Part shown: positions 56,493 through 64,000 of the stretch, in pieces
Layout of the letters: each line of letters starts with the position of its first letter
Position numbering within the stretch: the stretch's first letter is position 1
Source of the DNA: Crossiella sp. CA-258035
Lineage (GTDB): Bacteria; Actinomycetota; Actinomycetes; Mycobacteriales; Pseudonocardiaceae
DNA: 64,000 bases
Assembly: GCF_030064675.1 (NCBI RefSeq)
Contig: NZ_CP116413.1
Span: 7,841,501-7,905,500 of the forward strand
Reading direction: 5' to 3'
Position numbers and translations under genes: made by a program
Notes under the pieces: generated by a model
The model's database searches: none
What the model was told of the DNA's origin: nothing
What the model saw: the letters and a program-made list of their open reading frames with translations, nothing else

Positions 56493-57206
56493 TCAGCCGC
56501 GGCGACGGAGCAGGCGCGGCACGACCAGCGCCGCCGCGCCGAGCAGGATCAGCCCGGCCGCCAGCGGGATCAGCCAGCCGCCGTCGAAGCCGGTGGTGGC
56601 CAGGCCGGGGCCGGTGCTGCTGGTGACCACGGGCGGCGGGGTCGTGCTGGTGACCGGGGGCTGGCTCGTGGTCGACGAGGTGGTGGCGCCGGTCGGACGC
56701 GTGGTCGGCGTGGTGGTGCTCGTGGTCGTCTTCGTGGTCGTCGTGGTGGTGGTCGTCTTCGTGGTCGTGGTGGTCTGCGTGGTTGTCGTCGTGGTCTTGC
56801 TCCCGCAGGCGAACCAGTTGGTGGTCAGCGCGGGCTTCTGCGGCTGCGACGGCGACTCCAGTGGCGCGTGCAACCGTTCCCACGGCAGTCCGGTGAACGC
56901 GGACGCCGGATAGATGTTGTATCCGGGCCTGCCCTGGACCACGACCCCCGTGAGGGTGACACCGGGGTCCTTCGCGGTGACGGTGAGGTACCGGGGGTCC
57001 TTCGTCACGGTGACCTCGACCACCTCGCCCGCCAGCCCGACCGCCGCGCAGCCTGCGGCCACCCCGGCGACCGGGGTGGCCCGCTCGTCGCCGGACCAGG
57101 GGATCTGCGGGTCGGCCCCCACGCTGCCGGCCGCCCCGAGCCAGGTGGTGAGGACCACCGCGGCCAGGGCGAGGGCACGGCGGAAGACGGGTGCGGGGGC
57201 GTGCAT
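56493..57206 (-). CDS. Surface protein with Thr-rich stalk and LATTG sorting signal
   Basis: 237 residues. Signal peptide to about residue 32, globular part of about 90 residues with NWFACGSK, a Thr/Lys-rich stalk (about 138-195), then a sorting signal LATTGFDGG, hydrophobic helix and RRRG tail. LAxTG fits class E sortases. The paralog is at 57330-58022. ATG 57206 follows GGAG. Confidence 0.8.
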   Translation of the reverse strand: MHAPAPVFRRALALAAVVLTTWLGAAGSVGADPQIPWSGDERATPVAGVAAGCAAVGLAGEVVEVTVTKDPRYLTVTAKDPGVTLTGVVVQGRPGYNIYPASAFTGLPWERLHAPLESPSQPQKPALTTNWFACGSKTTTTTTQTTTTTKTTTTTTTTKTTTSTTTPTTRPTGATTSSTTSQPPVTSTTPPPVVTSSTGPGLATTGFDGGWLIPLAAGLILLGAAALVVPRLLRRRG

Positions 57207-57329
57207 CAGCGGGGGCTCCTGCTCAAGATGGGGAGGCTTGCATCCAACAGTCACATCGCCGCTGGCACAGCCCCCGCTACTGGCTCGTTAGCCGTTCGTT
57301 GTGTGCACGCCGTCGCGTCCCGGCCCGAT

Positions 57330-58022
57330 TCAGCGACCGGTCCGCGGCCGCCGCTTGGCCAGCGCCAGCGCCACGCCACCGGCCAGCAGCAGCACCGCGC
57401 CGAGCCCGAGCAGCCAGCCGTTGTCAAAGCCGGTGCTGGCCAGCTCGTCGTCGTGGGCCACCGGCACCGGGACCGGAGTGCTGGTGGGCGCGGTGGTGCG
57501 CGGCGTGGTGGCGAGGGTGGTGGTGGTCGTGCCGCGGCTGGTGGTGGAGGTGGTGGCACCGCCGGTGGTCGTGGTGGCGGTGCTGCTCTTGGTGGCCTTG
57601 GTGGTGCTCTTGGTGGTGGTCTGCCCGGTGCCGCAGGCGAACCAGTGGCTGATGTCGGGGACGTTGCCCTTCTGGCCGACCAGCGGGGAGTGCAGGCCGG
57701 GCCAGGGCAGCAGGCCGAGCGCGCCCGGCAGGTACACGTTGTGGTTGTCGCCGCCCTTGACCACGATGCCGGTCACCGTCACGCCGAGCGGGACCGCGGT
57801 GACGGTGAGGTGGCTGCCGCCGCTGATGTTCAGCGTCAGCTGGCCGCTGATCAGCTGACCGGGCAGGCCGGCCTGGGCGCAGGTGGTCGCGTTGCCGGGG
57901 TGCGCGGTGGCCCTCGGGTCGCCGGCGGAGGTGGCGGTCGGCTGGGCGGCGGCGGGGCCCGCCAGCCCGAGGCAGAGCAGCAGCGTCAGGGCGAGCAGAC
58001 GCGAGGGGGAGGGAAGACGCAT
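57330..58022 (-). CDS. Surface protein with Thr/Ser-rich stalk and LASTG sorting signal
   Basis: 230 residues. Signal peptide to about residue 26, globular part with HWFACGTG (as in the paralog), Thr/Ser-rich stalk (about 118-180), LASTGFDNG signal, hydrophobic helix and KRRPRTGR tail. Tandem paralog of 56493-57206. ATG 58022 follows GGAGCAG. Confidence 0.8.
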   Translation of the reverse strand: MRLPSPSRLLALTLLLCLGLAGPAAAQPTATSAGDPRATAHPGNATTCAQAGLPGQLISGQLTLNISGGSHLTVTAVPLGVTVTGIVVKGGDNHNVYLPGALGLLPWPGLHSPLVGQKGNVPDISHWFACGTGQTTTKSTTKATKSSTATTTTGGATTSTTSRGTTTTTLATTPRTTAPTSTPVPVPVAHDDELASTGFDNGWLLGLGAVLLLAGGVALALAKRRPRTGR

Positions 58023-58141
58023 GGCCACTGCTCCAGGTACGGGTCGGATCGGGGGCCTGATCCTGCGCCCCGCACCAGGCGTTCTGACCCGGTTGACCAC
58101 CAGCTCTTGGCCAGGTCGTGGCCGTTTCGTGGCAAATCCGG

Positions 58142-59173
58142 TCAGCGGACCTCTGCCAGCGAACGGACCGCGCCCGCGCCCAGGTACAGCGTGTAGTCGG
58201 CGATGGCGACCGGGAACTTCTGCCGCTCGGTGTCCTTGGGCGGCGGGTAGTCCTCGCTCTGGCTGAGCAGGGTGAGCGTGGCCGGGTCCAGGATGAGCTG
58301 CCGCCGCGAGCCGGGCGAGCTCTCGAAGGCCAGCGCGCGGCCGGGCCTGCCCAGCCGGTCGGTCGCCTCGGTCTCGGCGACCTCGGCGGCGCGCTGGGCC
58401 ACGGTCCAGGCGGCGGCCCGCTGCTCCCGGCTGGCGCCGGTGGCCAGCAGCAGGTCAACGGCCAGGTGCAGCCGTTCCCAGCGGCTCGGCTCGAACTGGA
58501 GGCCCTTGCGGTGACCATGCCGGGACAGCTCGTCGAACTGCCCGCTCAGCTCGTCCGGGTTCGCGGCCAGCTCGGTGACCGGGCGGCCGCCGACGGTGTT
58601 GCCCGGCAGCAGGTTCAGCGTCTGGTGGCTCAGGCCGGTCTCGTCGGCGTCGGGGTGGCGGCCGAGGCCGGGCAGGGTGCGGTCCTCGGGGGTCAGGCGC
58701 AGGCCGAGGCCCTTGCCGGTGTTGTCGGCCAGCCAGCTCGCGCACAGTCCGCGCTGGTCGGCGGGGGCGCAGTCGAGGACCTGGTGCGGTTCGAGCTTGG
58801 CCCGGACCGTGCGCGGGTCGCTCAGCTCGGCCCACAGCTCGCCGGTGCCGCGGATCTCCGCGGTGATGTCCACGTACCGGTTGTCCAGCAGCCTGGTGCT
58901 GACGTACCGGGTGCCGGTGATGACCTTGCGGTAGCCGATGTGGCCGGGCGCGGGCGCGTGCTGCGCCGGAGTGTCCGGAATGGACGGTTCGAGCAGGCTG
59001 GGCACGGTGGCCGCGGCGCCCAGGCCGAGCACGGTGACCGCGGCCACCGCGAGCCAGGCGAACCTGGACCGCCTCGCGGGTCCACTGTGGACGGACTCTT
59101 CCTCGGCCACCCGCAGCAGGCCGTCCAGCATCCGCTGCTCCAGCGGGCTGAGCGGCTCCTGCTCCCGGCTCAT
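58142..59173 (-). CDS. CU044_5270-family anti-sigma-like membrane protein
   Basis: 343 residues. Short cytoplasmic N-terminus (SPLEQRMLDGLLRVAEEE), one membrane helix (FAWLAVAAVTVLGLGAAAT), extracellular domain of about 280 residues. This family commonly follows ECF-like sigma factors; here ATG 59173 overlaps the sigma gene by 4 nt. No zinc-finger anti-sigma motif is present, so the control mode is unclear. Confidence 0.8.
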   Translation of the reverse strand: MSREQEPLSPLEQRMLDGLLRVAEEESVHSGPARRSRFAWLAVAAVTVLGLGAAATVPSLLEPSIPDTPAQHAPAPGHIGYRKVITGTRYVSTRLLDNRYVDITAEIRGTGELWAELSDPRTVRAKLEPHQVLDCAPADQRGLCASWLADNTGKGLGLRLTPEDRTLPGLGRHPDADETGLSHQTLNLLPGNTVGGRPVTELAANPDELSGQFDELSRHGHRKGLQFEPSRWERLHLAVDLLLATGASREQRAAAWTVAQRAAEVAETEATDRLGRPGRALAFESSPGSRRQLILDPATLTLLSQSEDYPPPKDTERQKFPVAIADYTLYLGAGAVRSLAEVR

Positions 59174-59742
59174 GGCGCGCACACCAGCGCGGCCACCGGC
59201 TCCGGCAGGGCGGCGCGCAGCTTGCGGCGGGCCCGGCTCAGCCGCATCCGGGCCGCGGCCGGGGCGATGCCGAGCACCGCGCCCGCCTCGGCCGGGGTCA
59301 GCCCGTCCAGCGCGACCAGCAGGAACAGCTCGCGTTCGGCCGGAGCGAGGGTGTCGATCGCGGCGTGCAGCAGTTCGGCGCTGCGCGCGGCGTCGATCCG
59401 CCCGGCCAGCTCGGCGTGGTCCTCGGGGATCAGCTCGCGGCGGCCGTAGACCCGCCGCAGCGCGCGGGCCTCCCGGCTCCTGGACCGGCCGTGCGCGGCG
59501 AGCAGGGTGGCCGCGATGCCGAACAGCCAGGCCCTCGGCGTGCCCCTGGCCGGGTCGTAGCGGTGGGCGGTGCGGATGACCTCCAGGAACACCGCGGCCA
59601 CCAGGTCCGCGGCGTCGTTCGGGTCGCCGAGCCTGCGCCCGGCGTAGCCGAGCAGGGCACGCACGTGCCGACGGTACAGCTCGGCCAGCGCGTCCCGGTC
59701 CGCGCCGATGCGCGGCACCAGGTCCTCGTCGTCGGCCGTCAC
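59170..59742 (-). CDS. ECF-type sigma factor
   Basis: 190 residues. Sigma region 2 with ALAELYRRHVRALLGYAGRRL and DAADLVAAVFLEVIR, and region 4 with LAPAERELFLLVALDGLTPAEAGAVLGI. Coupled to the CU044_5270 gene. The start is uncertain: GTG 59742 lacks a ribosome site and ATG 59790 is in frame. Confidence 0.88.
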   Translation of the reverse strand: MTADDEDLVPRIGADRDALAELYRRHVRALLGYAGRRLGDPNDAADLVAAVFLEVIRTAHRYDPARGTPRAWLFGIAATLLAAHGRSRSREARALRRVYGRRELIPEDHAELAGRIDAARSAELLHAAIDTLAPAERELFLLVALDGLTPAEAGAVLGIAPAAARMRLSRARRKLRAALPEPVAALVCAP

Positions 59743-59828
59743 GACCGGAATACGCCGAACCGGCCCGGGTGGTTGCGCTCTCCCGGGCATCGGCCAAGCA
59801 CTGGGTGAGCGAACCTCTGGGGAAAGGC

Positions 59829-60563
59829 GTGGGGACTGTGGGCGTGCGTGGGCGGCACCTGATCGGGGCGTTGCTGGCGGCGGCGGTCGGCGGGACGGGC
59901 GTGGCGGCCTGCACCGTGCTGACCCCGCCGGGTGTGCGGGCGCAGGTGGTCACCGTGCGAGCGCAGGCCGCGCCGGTGCCGGTGGCCGAGGTCAAGCCGG
60001 AACCGCCCTCGGTGCGGCAGGCGCAGCAGGTGCTGCACGAGCACGGCTACCAGGTGCGCGCGGTGACCGGCGAGCTGGACAGCGAGACCAGGCACGCGCT
60101 GATCGCCTTCCAGAAGGTGCACGGCCTGGCGCGGACCGGGCAGGTGGACGAGGCCACCGCGGCCGCGCTGCGCAACCCGGTGCGGCCGGTGGCCCAGGCT
60201 CGCAGGGGGTTCCGGGTGGAGGTGGACCTGGCCAGGCAGGTCACCTACTTCCTGGACGAGGCGGGCCAGGTGGCGCGGATCTACGACTCCTCGACCGGCC
60301 GCGACCAGCCCGGCAAGCACACCCCAACGGGCGAGTTCACCGTCACCCGGCAGATCGACGGCTGGCGCTACGCCAGGCTCGGCCCGATGTGGCGGCCCTC
60401 CTACATCGGCCAGGGCGGCAGCGACCAGGGCATCGCCTTCCACGGCGGCGAACCGGTGGAGAACTGGCCGGCCAGCAACGGGTGCATCCGGCTGACCGAC
60501 CCGAGCGTGAACGAGACGTTCGCGTTGCTGCGACCGGGAACCAAGGTGCTCGTGCATCCGTGA
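59829..60563 (+). CDS. L,D-transpeptidase (YkuD) with peptidoglycan-binding domain
   Basis: 244 residues. N-terminal hydrophobic segment with a Cys (VAACTVL), PG_binding_1 domain (about 60-120) with VRAVTGELDSETRHALIAF, and a YkuD domain with HGGEPV and catalytic SNGCIRLTD (about 217). Cross-links peptidoglycan by 3-3 bonds. GTG 59829 follows GGGGAAAGG; other GTGs are in frame. Confidence 0.88.
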   Translation: MGTVGVRGRHLIGALLAAAVGGTGVAACTVLTPPGVRAQVVTVRAQAAPVPVAEVKPEPPSVRQAQQVLHEHGYQVRAVTGELDSETRHALIAFQKVHGLARTGQVDEATAAALRNPVRPVAQARRGFRVEVDLARQVTYFLDEAGQVARIYDSSTGRDQPGKHTPTGEFTVTRQIDGWRYARLGPMWRPSYIGQGGSDQGIAFHGGEPVENWPASNGCIRLTDPSVNETFALLRPGTKVLVHP

Positions 60564-60677
60564 GTTCAGCCACGACAGGGTGGCCAACCGTGCGGTTGTT
60601 CACTTTTCCTGGGTATGGTGTCCGTTTGGCGTTGGCCTGTCCGGCGTTGAGACACCTACTCCCCGGAAGGGCCGGAG

Positions 60678-63600
60678 TTGACCGCAGTCGACGAGTCCTT
60701 GCTCACCACTCCCACGATTCCCTTGGCGCCAGCGGTTTTCCGCGCGGGCGCCACCCCGGCTGAGCGAACTCTGCTCGACATCCTGGCAGCCACCGCACGA
60801 CGCTTCCCCACCGCCCCCGCGGTGGACGACGGCAGCACCGTGCTGACCTACCGCGCCCTGCTCGGCGAGGTCGAGTCGGTGCGCGAACGCCTTGCCGCGC
60901 ACGGCATCGGCCGCGGCGACCGGGTCGGCATCCGGATTCCTTCGGGCACCAACGAGCTGTACGTCGGCATCCTGGGCGTGCTGGCCGCGGGCGCGGCCTA
61001 CGTGCCGGTGGACGCGGAGGATCCGGACGAACGGGCCGAACTGGTCTTCGGCGAGGCCGCGGTGTGCGCGGTGCTGGGCGCGGACGGCGAGCTGACGGCG
61101 CACGCCACGCCGGGCGGTTCGGTGGGTTCGCCGACCCTGGACGACGACGCGTGGATCATCTTCACCTCCGGTTCCACCGGCAAGCCCAAGGGTGTCGCGG
61201 TCAGCCACCGCAGCGCGGCCGCGTTCGTGGACGCCGAGGCCGGGCTGTTCCTGGTGGACGAGCCGATCGGGCCCGGCGACCGGGTGCTGGCCGGGTTGTC
61301 GGTGGCCTTCGACGCCTCCTGCGAGGAGATGTGGCTGGCCTGGCGGCACGGGGCCTGCCTGGTCGCCGCGCCGCGCTCGCTGGTGCGCACCGGCATGGAC
61401 CTGGGGCCGTGGCTGGTGCGGCAGGAGATCACTGTGGTCTCCACCGTGCCCACGCTGGCCGCGCTGTGGCCAGCCGAGTGCCTCGACGACGTGCGGCTGC
61501 TCATCTTCGGCGGCGAGGCCTGCCCGCCGGAGCTGGCCGAGCGGGTCGCGGTGGAGGGCCGGGAGGTCTGGAACACCTACGGGCCGACCGAGGCCACCGT
61601 GGTCGCCTGCGCCGCGCCGCTGACCGGCACCCCGCCGGTGCGGATCGGCCTGCCGCTGGACGGCTGGGAGCTGGCCGTGGTGGACGCCGCGGGCCAGGTG
61701 GTCGCGATGGGCGAGACCGGCGAGCTGGTGATCGGCGGCGTCGGGCTGGCCAGGTACCTGGACCCGGTCAAGGACGCGGAGAAGTACGCGCCGCTGCCCG
61801 CGCTGGGCTGGGACCGCGCCTACCGCAGCGGCGACCTGGTGCAGGCCGAGCCGGAGGGACTGCTGTTCCTCGGGCGGGCCGACGAGCAGGTGAAGCTGGG
61901 CGGGCGGCGGATCGAGCTGGGCGAGGTGGACGCGGCCCTGCAAGCCCTGCCGGGAGTCGCCGGTGCCGCCGCGGCGGTGCGCTCGACCAAGGGCGGCAAC
62001 CAGATCCTGGTCGGCTACCTCGCGCTTTCGTCCACTGTGGACACTTTCGACAAGGCCGCCGCGCTGGACCGGTTGCGGGCCGCGCTGCCCTCGGCGCTGG
62101 TGCCGCTGCTGGCCGTGGTGGACACCCTGCCCACCCGCACCTCCGGCAAGGTCGACCGCAACGCGCTGCCCTGGCCGCTGAGCACCGAGGAGCTGCCCGG
62201 CGACGCGCCGCAGCTCTCCGGCACGCAGGCCTGGCTGGCCGAGCAGTGGACCGAGATCCTCGGCCTGCCGCCGGGGTCCGCGGACGCCGACTTCTTCGCC
62301 AGCGGCGGCGGCAGCCTGGCCGCCGCGCAGCTGATCTCGCTGGTCCGCCGGACCTACCCGGGCTCCTCGGTGAGCGACCTGTACGCGCACTCCACCCTGG
62401 CCGCGCTGGCCGCGCGGCTGGACGAGCTGGGCGCGGCCGAGGCCACCGTGCGCGAGGTCGCGCCCACCCCGCGCCGGGCCGCGCTGGTGCAGCTGCTGGC
62501 GCTGCTGCCGATGCTGACCCTGGTCGGGCTGCGCTGGATCGTCGCGCTGGCCGCGCTGAACAACGTGCTCAACCTCTTCGGCTCCTTCACCTGGGCCCCC
62601 ACCATCTCCTGGTGGTGGGTCGGCGCGGGCGCGGCGCTGCTGTTCAGCCCGCCCGGCCGGATCGCCATCGCCGCCGGTGGCGCGCGGATCCTGTTGCGCG
62701 GCCTGCGTCCGGGCAGCTACCCGCGCGGCGGCAGCGTGCACCTGCGGCTGTGGGCGGCCGAGCGGCTGGCCGTGCTCAGCGGCGCGGCCAAGCTCTCCGG
62801 CGGCTGGATCTCCAGCTACGCCAAGGCCCTCGGCGCGCGGATCGGTCCGGACGTGGACCTGCACGCCGCTCCCCCGGTGACCGGGATGCTCAAGCTGGGC
62901 AAGGGTTGCGCGATCGAGCCCGAGGTCGACCTGGCCGGACACTGGCTGGACGGCGACGTGGTGCACGTGGGCCGGATCCGGATCGGCGCGGGCGCGGTGG
63001 TCGGCTCGCGCAGCACGGTCTTCCCCGGCGCGCGGATCGGCAAGCGGGCCGAGATCGCGGCCGGTTCGGTGGTGCGCGGTTCCGTTCCGGCGGGCCAGGT
63101 CTGGTCCGGCGTGCCCGCCGCGCGGATCAGCAAGACCAGCAGCAAGCGGCTGAACAAGACCGCGCCGCGCAGCCGGTTCTGGTCCTTCCTCTACGGCATC
63201 AGCTCGCTCGGCCTGGACCTGCTGCCGGTGCTGGCCGCGCTGCCCGCGATCGCGCTGCTGGGCTGGTTCGTCGCCGGCGACAGCACGCTGACCGGGGCGG
63301 TGGGCAGCGCGCTGCTGGCCGCGCCACTGGCCGCGATCGCCTACCTGGCCACGACCGCGCTGTTCGTGCTCGCCGGGGTGCGGCTGTTCAGCATCGGCCT
63401 GCGCGCCGGGTACCACCCGCTGCACGGGCGGATCGCCTGGCAGGCGTGGACCGTGGAGCGGCTGATGAACCACTCCAGGGCGGCGCTGTTCCCGTTGTAC
63501 GCCAGTCTGTTCACCCCGGTCTGGCTGCGCCTGCTGGGCATGAAGGTGGGCCGCCGGGTGGAGGCATCCACCGTGCTCGCGCTGCCCTCGCTGACCACGG

Positions 63601-64000
63601 TGGCCGACGGCGCGTTCCTGGCCGACGACACCATGGTCGGCAGCTACGAGCTGGGCGGCGGCTGGCTGCGCATCGACGAGGTGCGCATCGGCAAGCGCGC
63701 CTTCCTGGGCAACTCCGGCATGACCGCGCCCGGCCGCTCGGTGCCCAACCGCGGCCTGGTCGGCGTGCTCTCCGCCGCGCCCAAGCGGGCCAAGGCGGGC
63801 AGCTCCTACCTGGGCATGCCGCCGATCAAGCTGCCGCGCAACACCGAGAAGAGCGACGAGGGCCGCACCTTCGCCCCGCCGCGCCGTCTGGTGCTGGCGC
63901 GGGGCCTGGTCGAGCTGTGCCGGGTGATTCCGGTGATGTGCACGGTCGCGCTGGCCGTGCTGACCCTGGCCGCCTTCGAGGTCATCGCCGCGCAGGCCGG
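60678..64000 (+). CDS. Membrane NRPS-like polymer synthetase (Pls/poly-epsilon-lysine synthetase type), C-terminus beyond window
   Basis: 1107 codons are visible from TTG 60678 (AAGG nearby). Adenylation domain about 30-500: FTSGSTGKPKG (A3), FDASCEEMW (A4), NTYGPTEATV (A5), YRSGDL (A7), TSGKVDR (A10). A carrier domain follows with Ser in SGGGSLAAAQ near 545. Then transmembrane helices (about 600-660), a left-handed beta-helix-like soluble part (about 715-815), more helices (about 835-920), a second hexapeptide-type part (about 960-1060) and a last helix. This is the architecture of Streptomyces albulus Pls, which joins L-lysine through epsilon-amines. The by-eye specificity code is DAESIGTVVK. 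Confidence 0.85.
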   Translation, partial: MTAVDESLLTTPTIPLAPAVFRAGATPAERTLLDILAATARRFPTAPAVDDGSTVLTYRALLGEVESVRERLAAHGIGRGDRVGIRIPSGTNELYVGILGVLAAGAAYVPVDAEDPDERAELVFGEAAVCAVLGADGELTAHATPGGSVGSPTLDDDAWIIFTSGSTGKPKGVAVSHRSAAAFVDAEAGLFLVDEPIGPGDRVLAGLSVAFDASCEEMWLAWRHGACLVAAPRSLVRTGMDLGPWLVRQEITVVSTVPTLAALWPAECLDDVRLLIFGGEACPPELAERVAVEGREVWNTYGPTEATVVACAAPLTGTPPVRIGLPLDGWELAVVDAAGQVVAMGETGELVIGGVGLARYLDPVKDAEKYAPLPALGWDRAYRSGDLVQAEPEGLLFLGRADEQVKLGGRRIELGEVDAALQALPGVAGAAAAVRSTKGGNQILVGYLALSSTVDTFDKAAALDRLRAALPSALVPLLAVVDTLPTRTSGKVDRNALPWPLSTEELPGDAPQLSGTQAWLAEQWTEILGLPPGSADADFFASGGGSLAAAQLISLVRRTYPGSSVSDLYAHSTLAALAARLDELGAAEATVREVAPTPRRAALVQLLALLPMLTLVGLRWIVALAALNNVLNLFGSFTWAPTISWWWVGAGAALLFSPPGRIAIAAGGARILLRGLRPGSYPRGGSVHLRLWAAERLAVLSGAAKLSGGWISSYAKALGARIGPDVDLHAAPPVTGMLKLGKGCAIEPEVDLAGHWLDGDVVHVGRIRIGAGAVVGSRSTVFPGARIGKRAEIAAGSVVRGSVPAGQVWSGVPAARISKTSSKRLNKTAPRSRFWSFLYGISSLGLDLLPVLAALPAIALLGWFVAGDSTLTGAVGSALLAAPLAAIAYLATTALFVLAGVRLFSIGLRAGYHPLHGRIAWQAWTVERLMNHSRAALFPLYASLFTPVWLRLLGMKVGRRVEASTVLALPSLTTVADGAFLADDTMVGSYELGGGWLRIDEVRIGKRAFLGNSGMTAPGRSVPNRGLVGVLSAAPKRAKAGSSYLGMPPIKLPRNTEKSDEGRTFAPPRRLVLARGLVELCRVIPVMCTVALAVLTLAAFEVIAAQA

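Noticed and set aside
56700-56810. Valine-rich plus-strand frame as a membrane peptide gene
   Set aside because: It is the complement of the Thr-rich stalk codons of the LATTG surface protein.
60600-63473. 957-codon minus-strand open frame opposite the NRPS gene
   Set aside because: Gly/Gln/Arg/Ala-rich shadow; the plus strand has all adenylation and carrier motifs.

Overview
The window is high-GC DNA (frequent GTG starts, strong third-position G/C bias, many 4-nt ATGA/GTGA overlaps) from a filamentous actinobacterium. The gene set suggests a member of the Pseudonocardiaceae: type VII (ESX) substrate-like genes, DUF3558 lipoproteins, LAxTG surface proteins, a class III lanthipeptide synthetase and an NRPS-like polymer synthetase. 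Much of the backbone follows the Mycobacterium tuberculosis gene order as I remember it: argS-lysA-hom-thrC-thrB-rho; dinG, pncB, clpS, DUF2017, P1 peptidase, mec-cysO-cysM, rhomboid, murI, MBL hydrolase, rph, rdgB; and serB next to ctaD. No rRNA, tRNA, CRISPR array, insertion sequence or phage gene was recognised.

Layout. 1-4.4 kb: the end of a lanthipeptide locus (LanKC-type synthetase running off the left edge) with a histidine kinase/LuxR response-regulator pair. 4.7-20.4 kb, minus strand: rho, thrB, then a roughly 6.7 kb accessory block (two small ESX-substrate-like modules, an EspG-like chaperone, a YbaB-like protein, two membrane proteins and two DUF3558 lipoproteins) inserted between thrB and thrC, followed by thrC, hom, lysA and argS. 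20.5-25.8 kb, plus strand: a DUF3105/DUF305 pair, an acyl-CoA dehydrogenase with a candidate TetR-type operator, a peroxiredoxin and a secreted beta-lactamase-fold protein. 25.8-36 kb: rdgB, rph, MBL hydrolase, murI, rhomboid, then an inserted HxlR/DUF899/SMP-30 group, then cysM-cysO-mec, P1 peptidase, DUF2017 and clpS. 36-38 kb: pncB-pncA for NAD salvage. 38-41.7 kb: small secreted proteins divergent from an XRE regulator, an ImmA-like metalloprotein and a 7-TM membrane protein. 41.7-47.2 kb: bioY, a GH3 beta-glucosidase and dinG. 47.2-52.6 kb: AMIN-like secreted protein, NUDIX, a broken AlbA_2 regulator, a GNAT, a PTH2-like protein and serB. 52.7-59.7 kb: ctaD, a second DUF305 locus, a signal peptidase beside two LAxTG surface proteins, and an ECF-type sigma factor with its CU044_5270-type partner. 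59.8-64 kb: an L,D-transpeptidase, then a membrane NRPS (adenylation-carrier-transmembrane/left-handed beta-helix) resembling poly-epsilon-lysine synthetase, running off the right edge.

The most distinctive non-coding features are two copies, 18 kb apart, of an inverted array of 19-bp units (GTGTTGGCCGATCTCGTAC) phased at 22 bp; a duplicated hairpin leader in the ESX-like block; a double ACTTG-N7-CAAGT operator between the HxlR and DUF899 genes; and three tandem 12-mers in front of the broken AlbA_2 gene. Family assignments come from reading motifs by eye and from memory of the families; no database search was possible.
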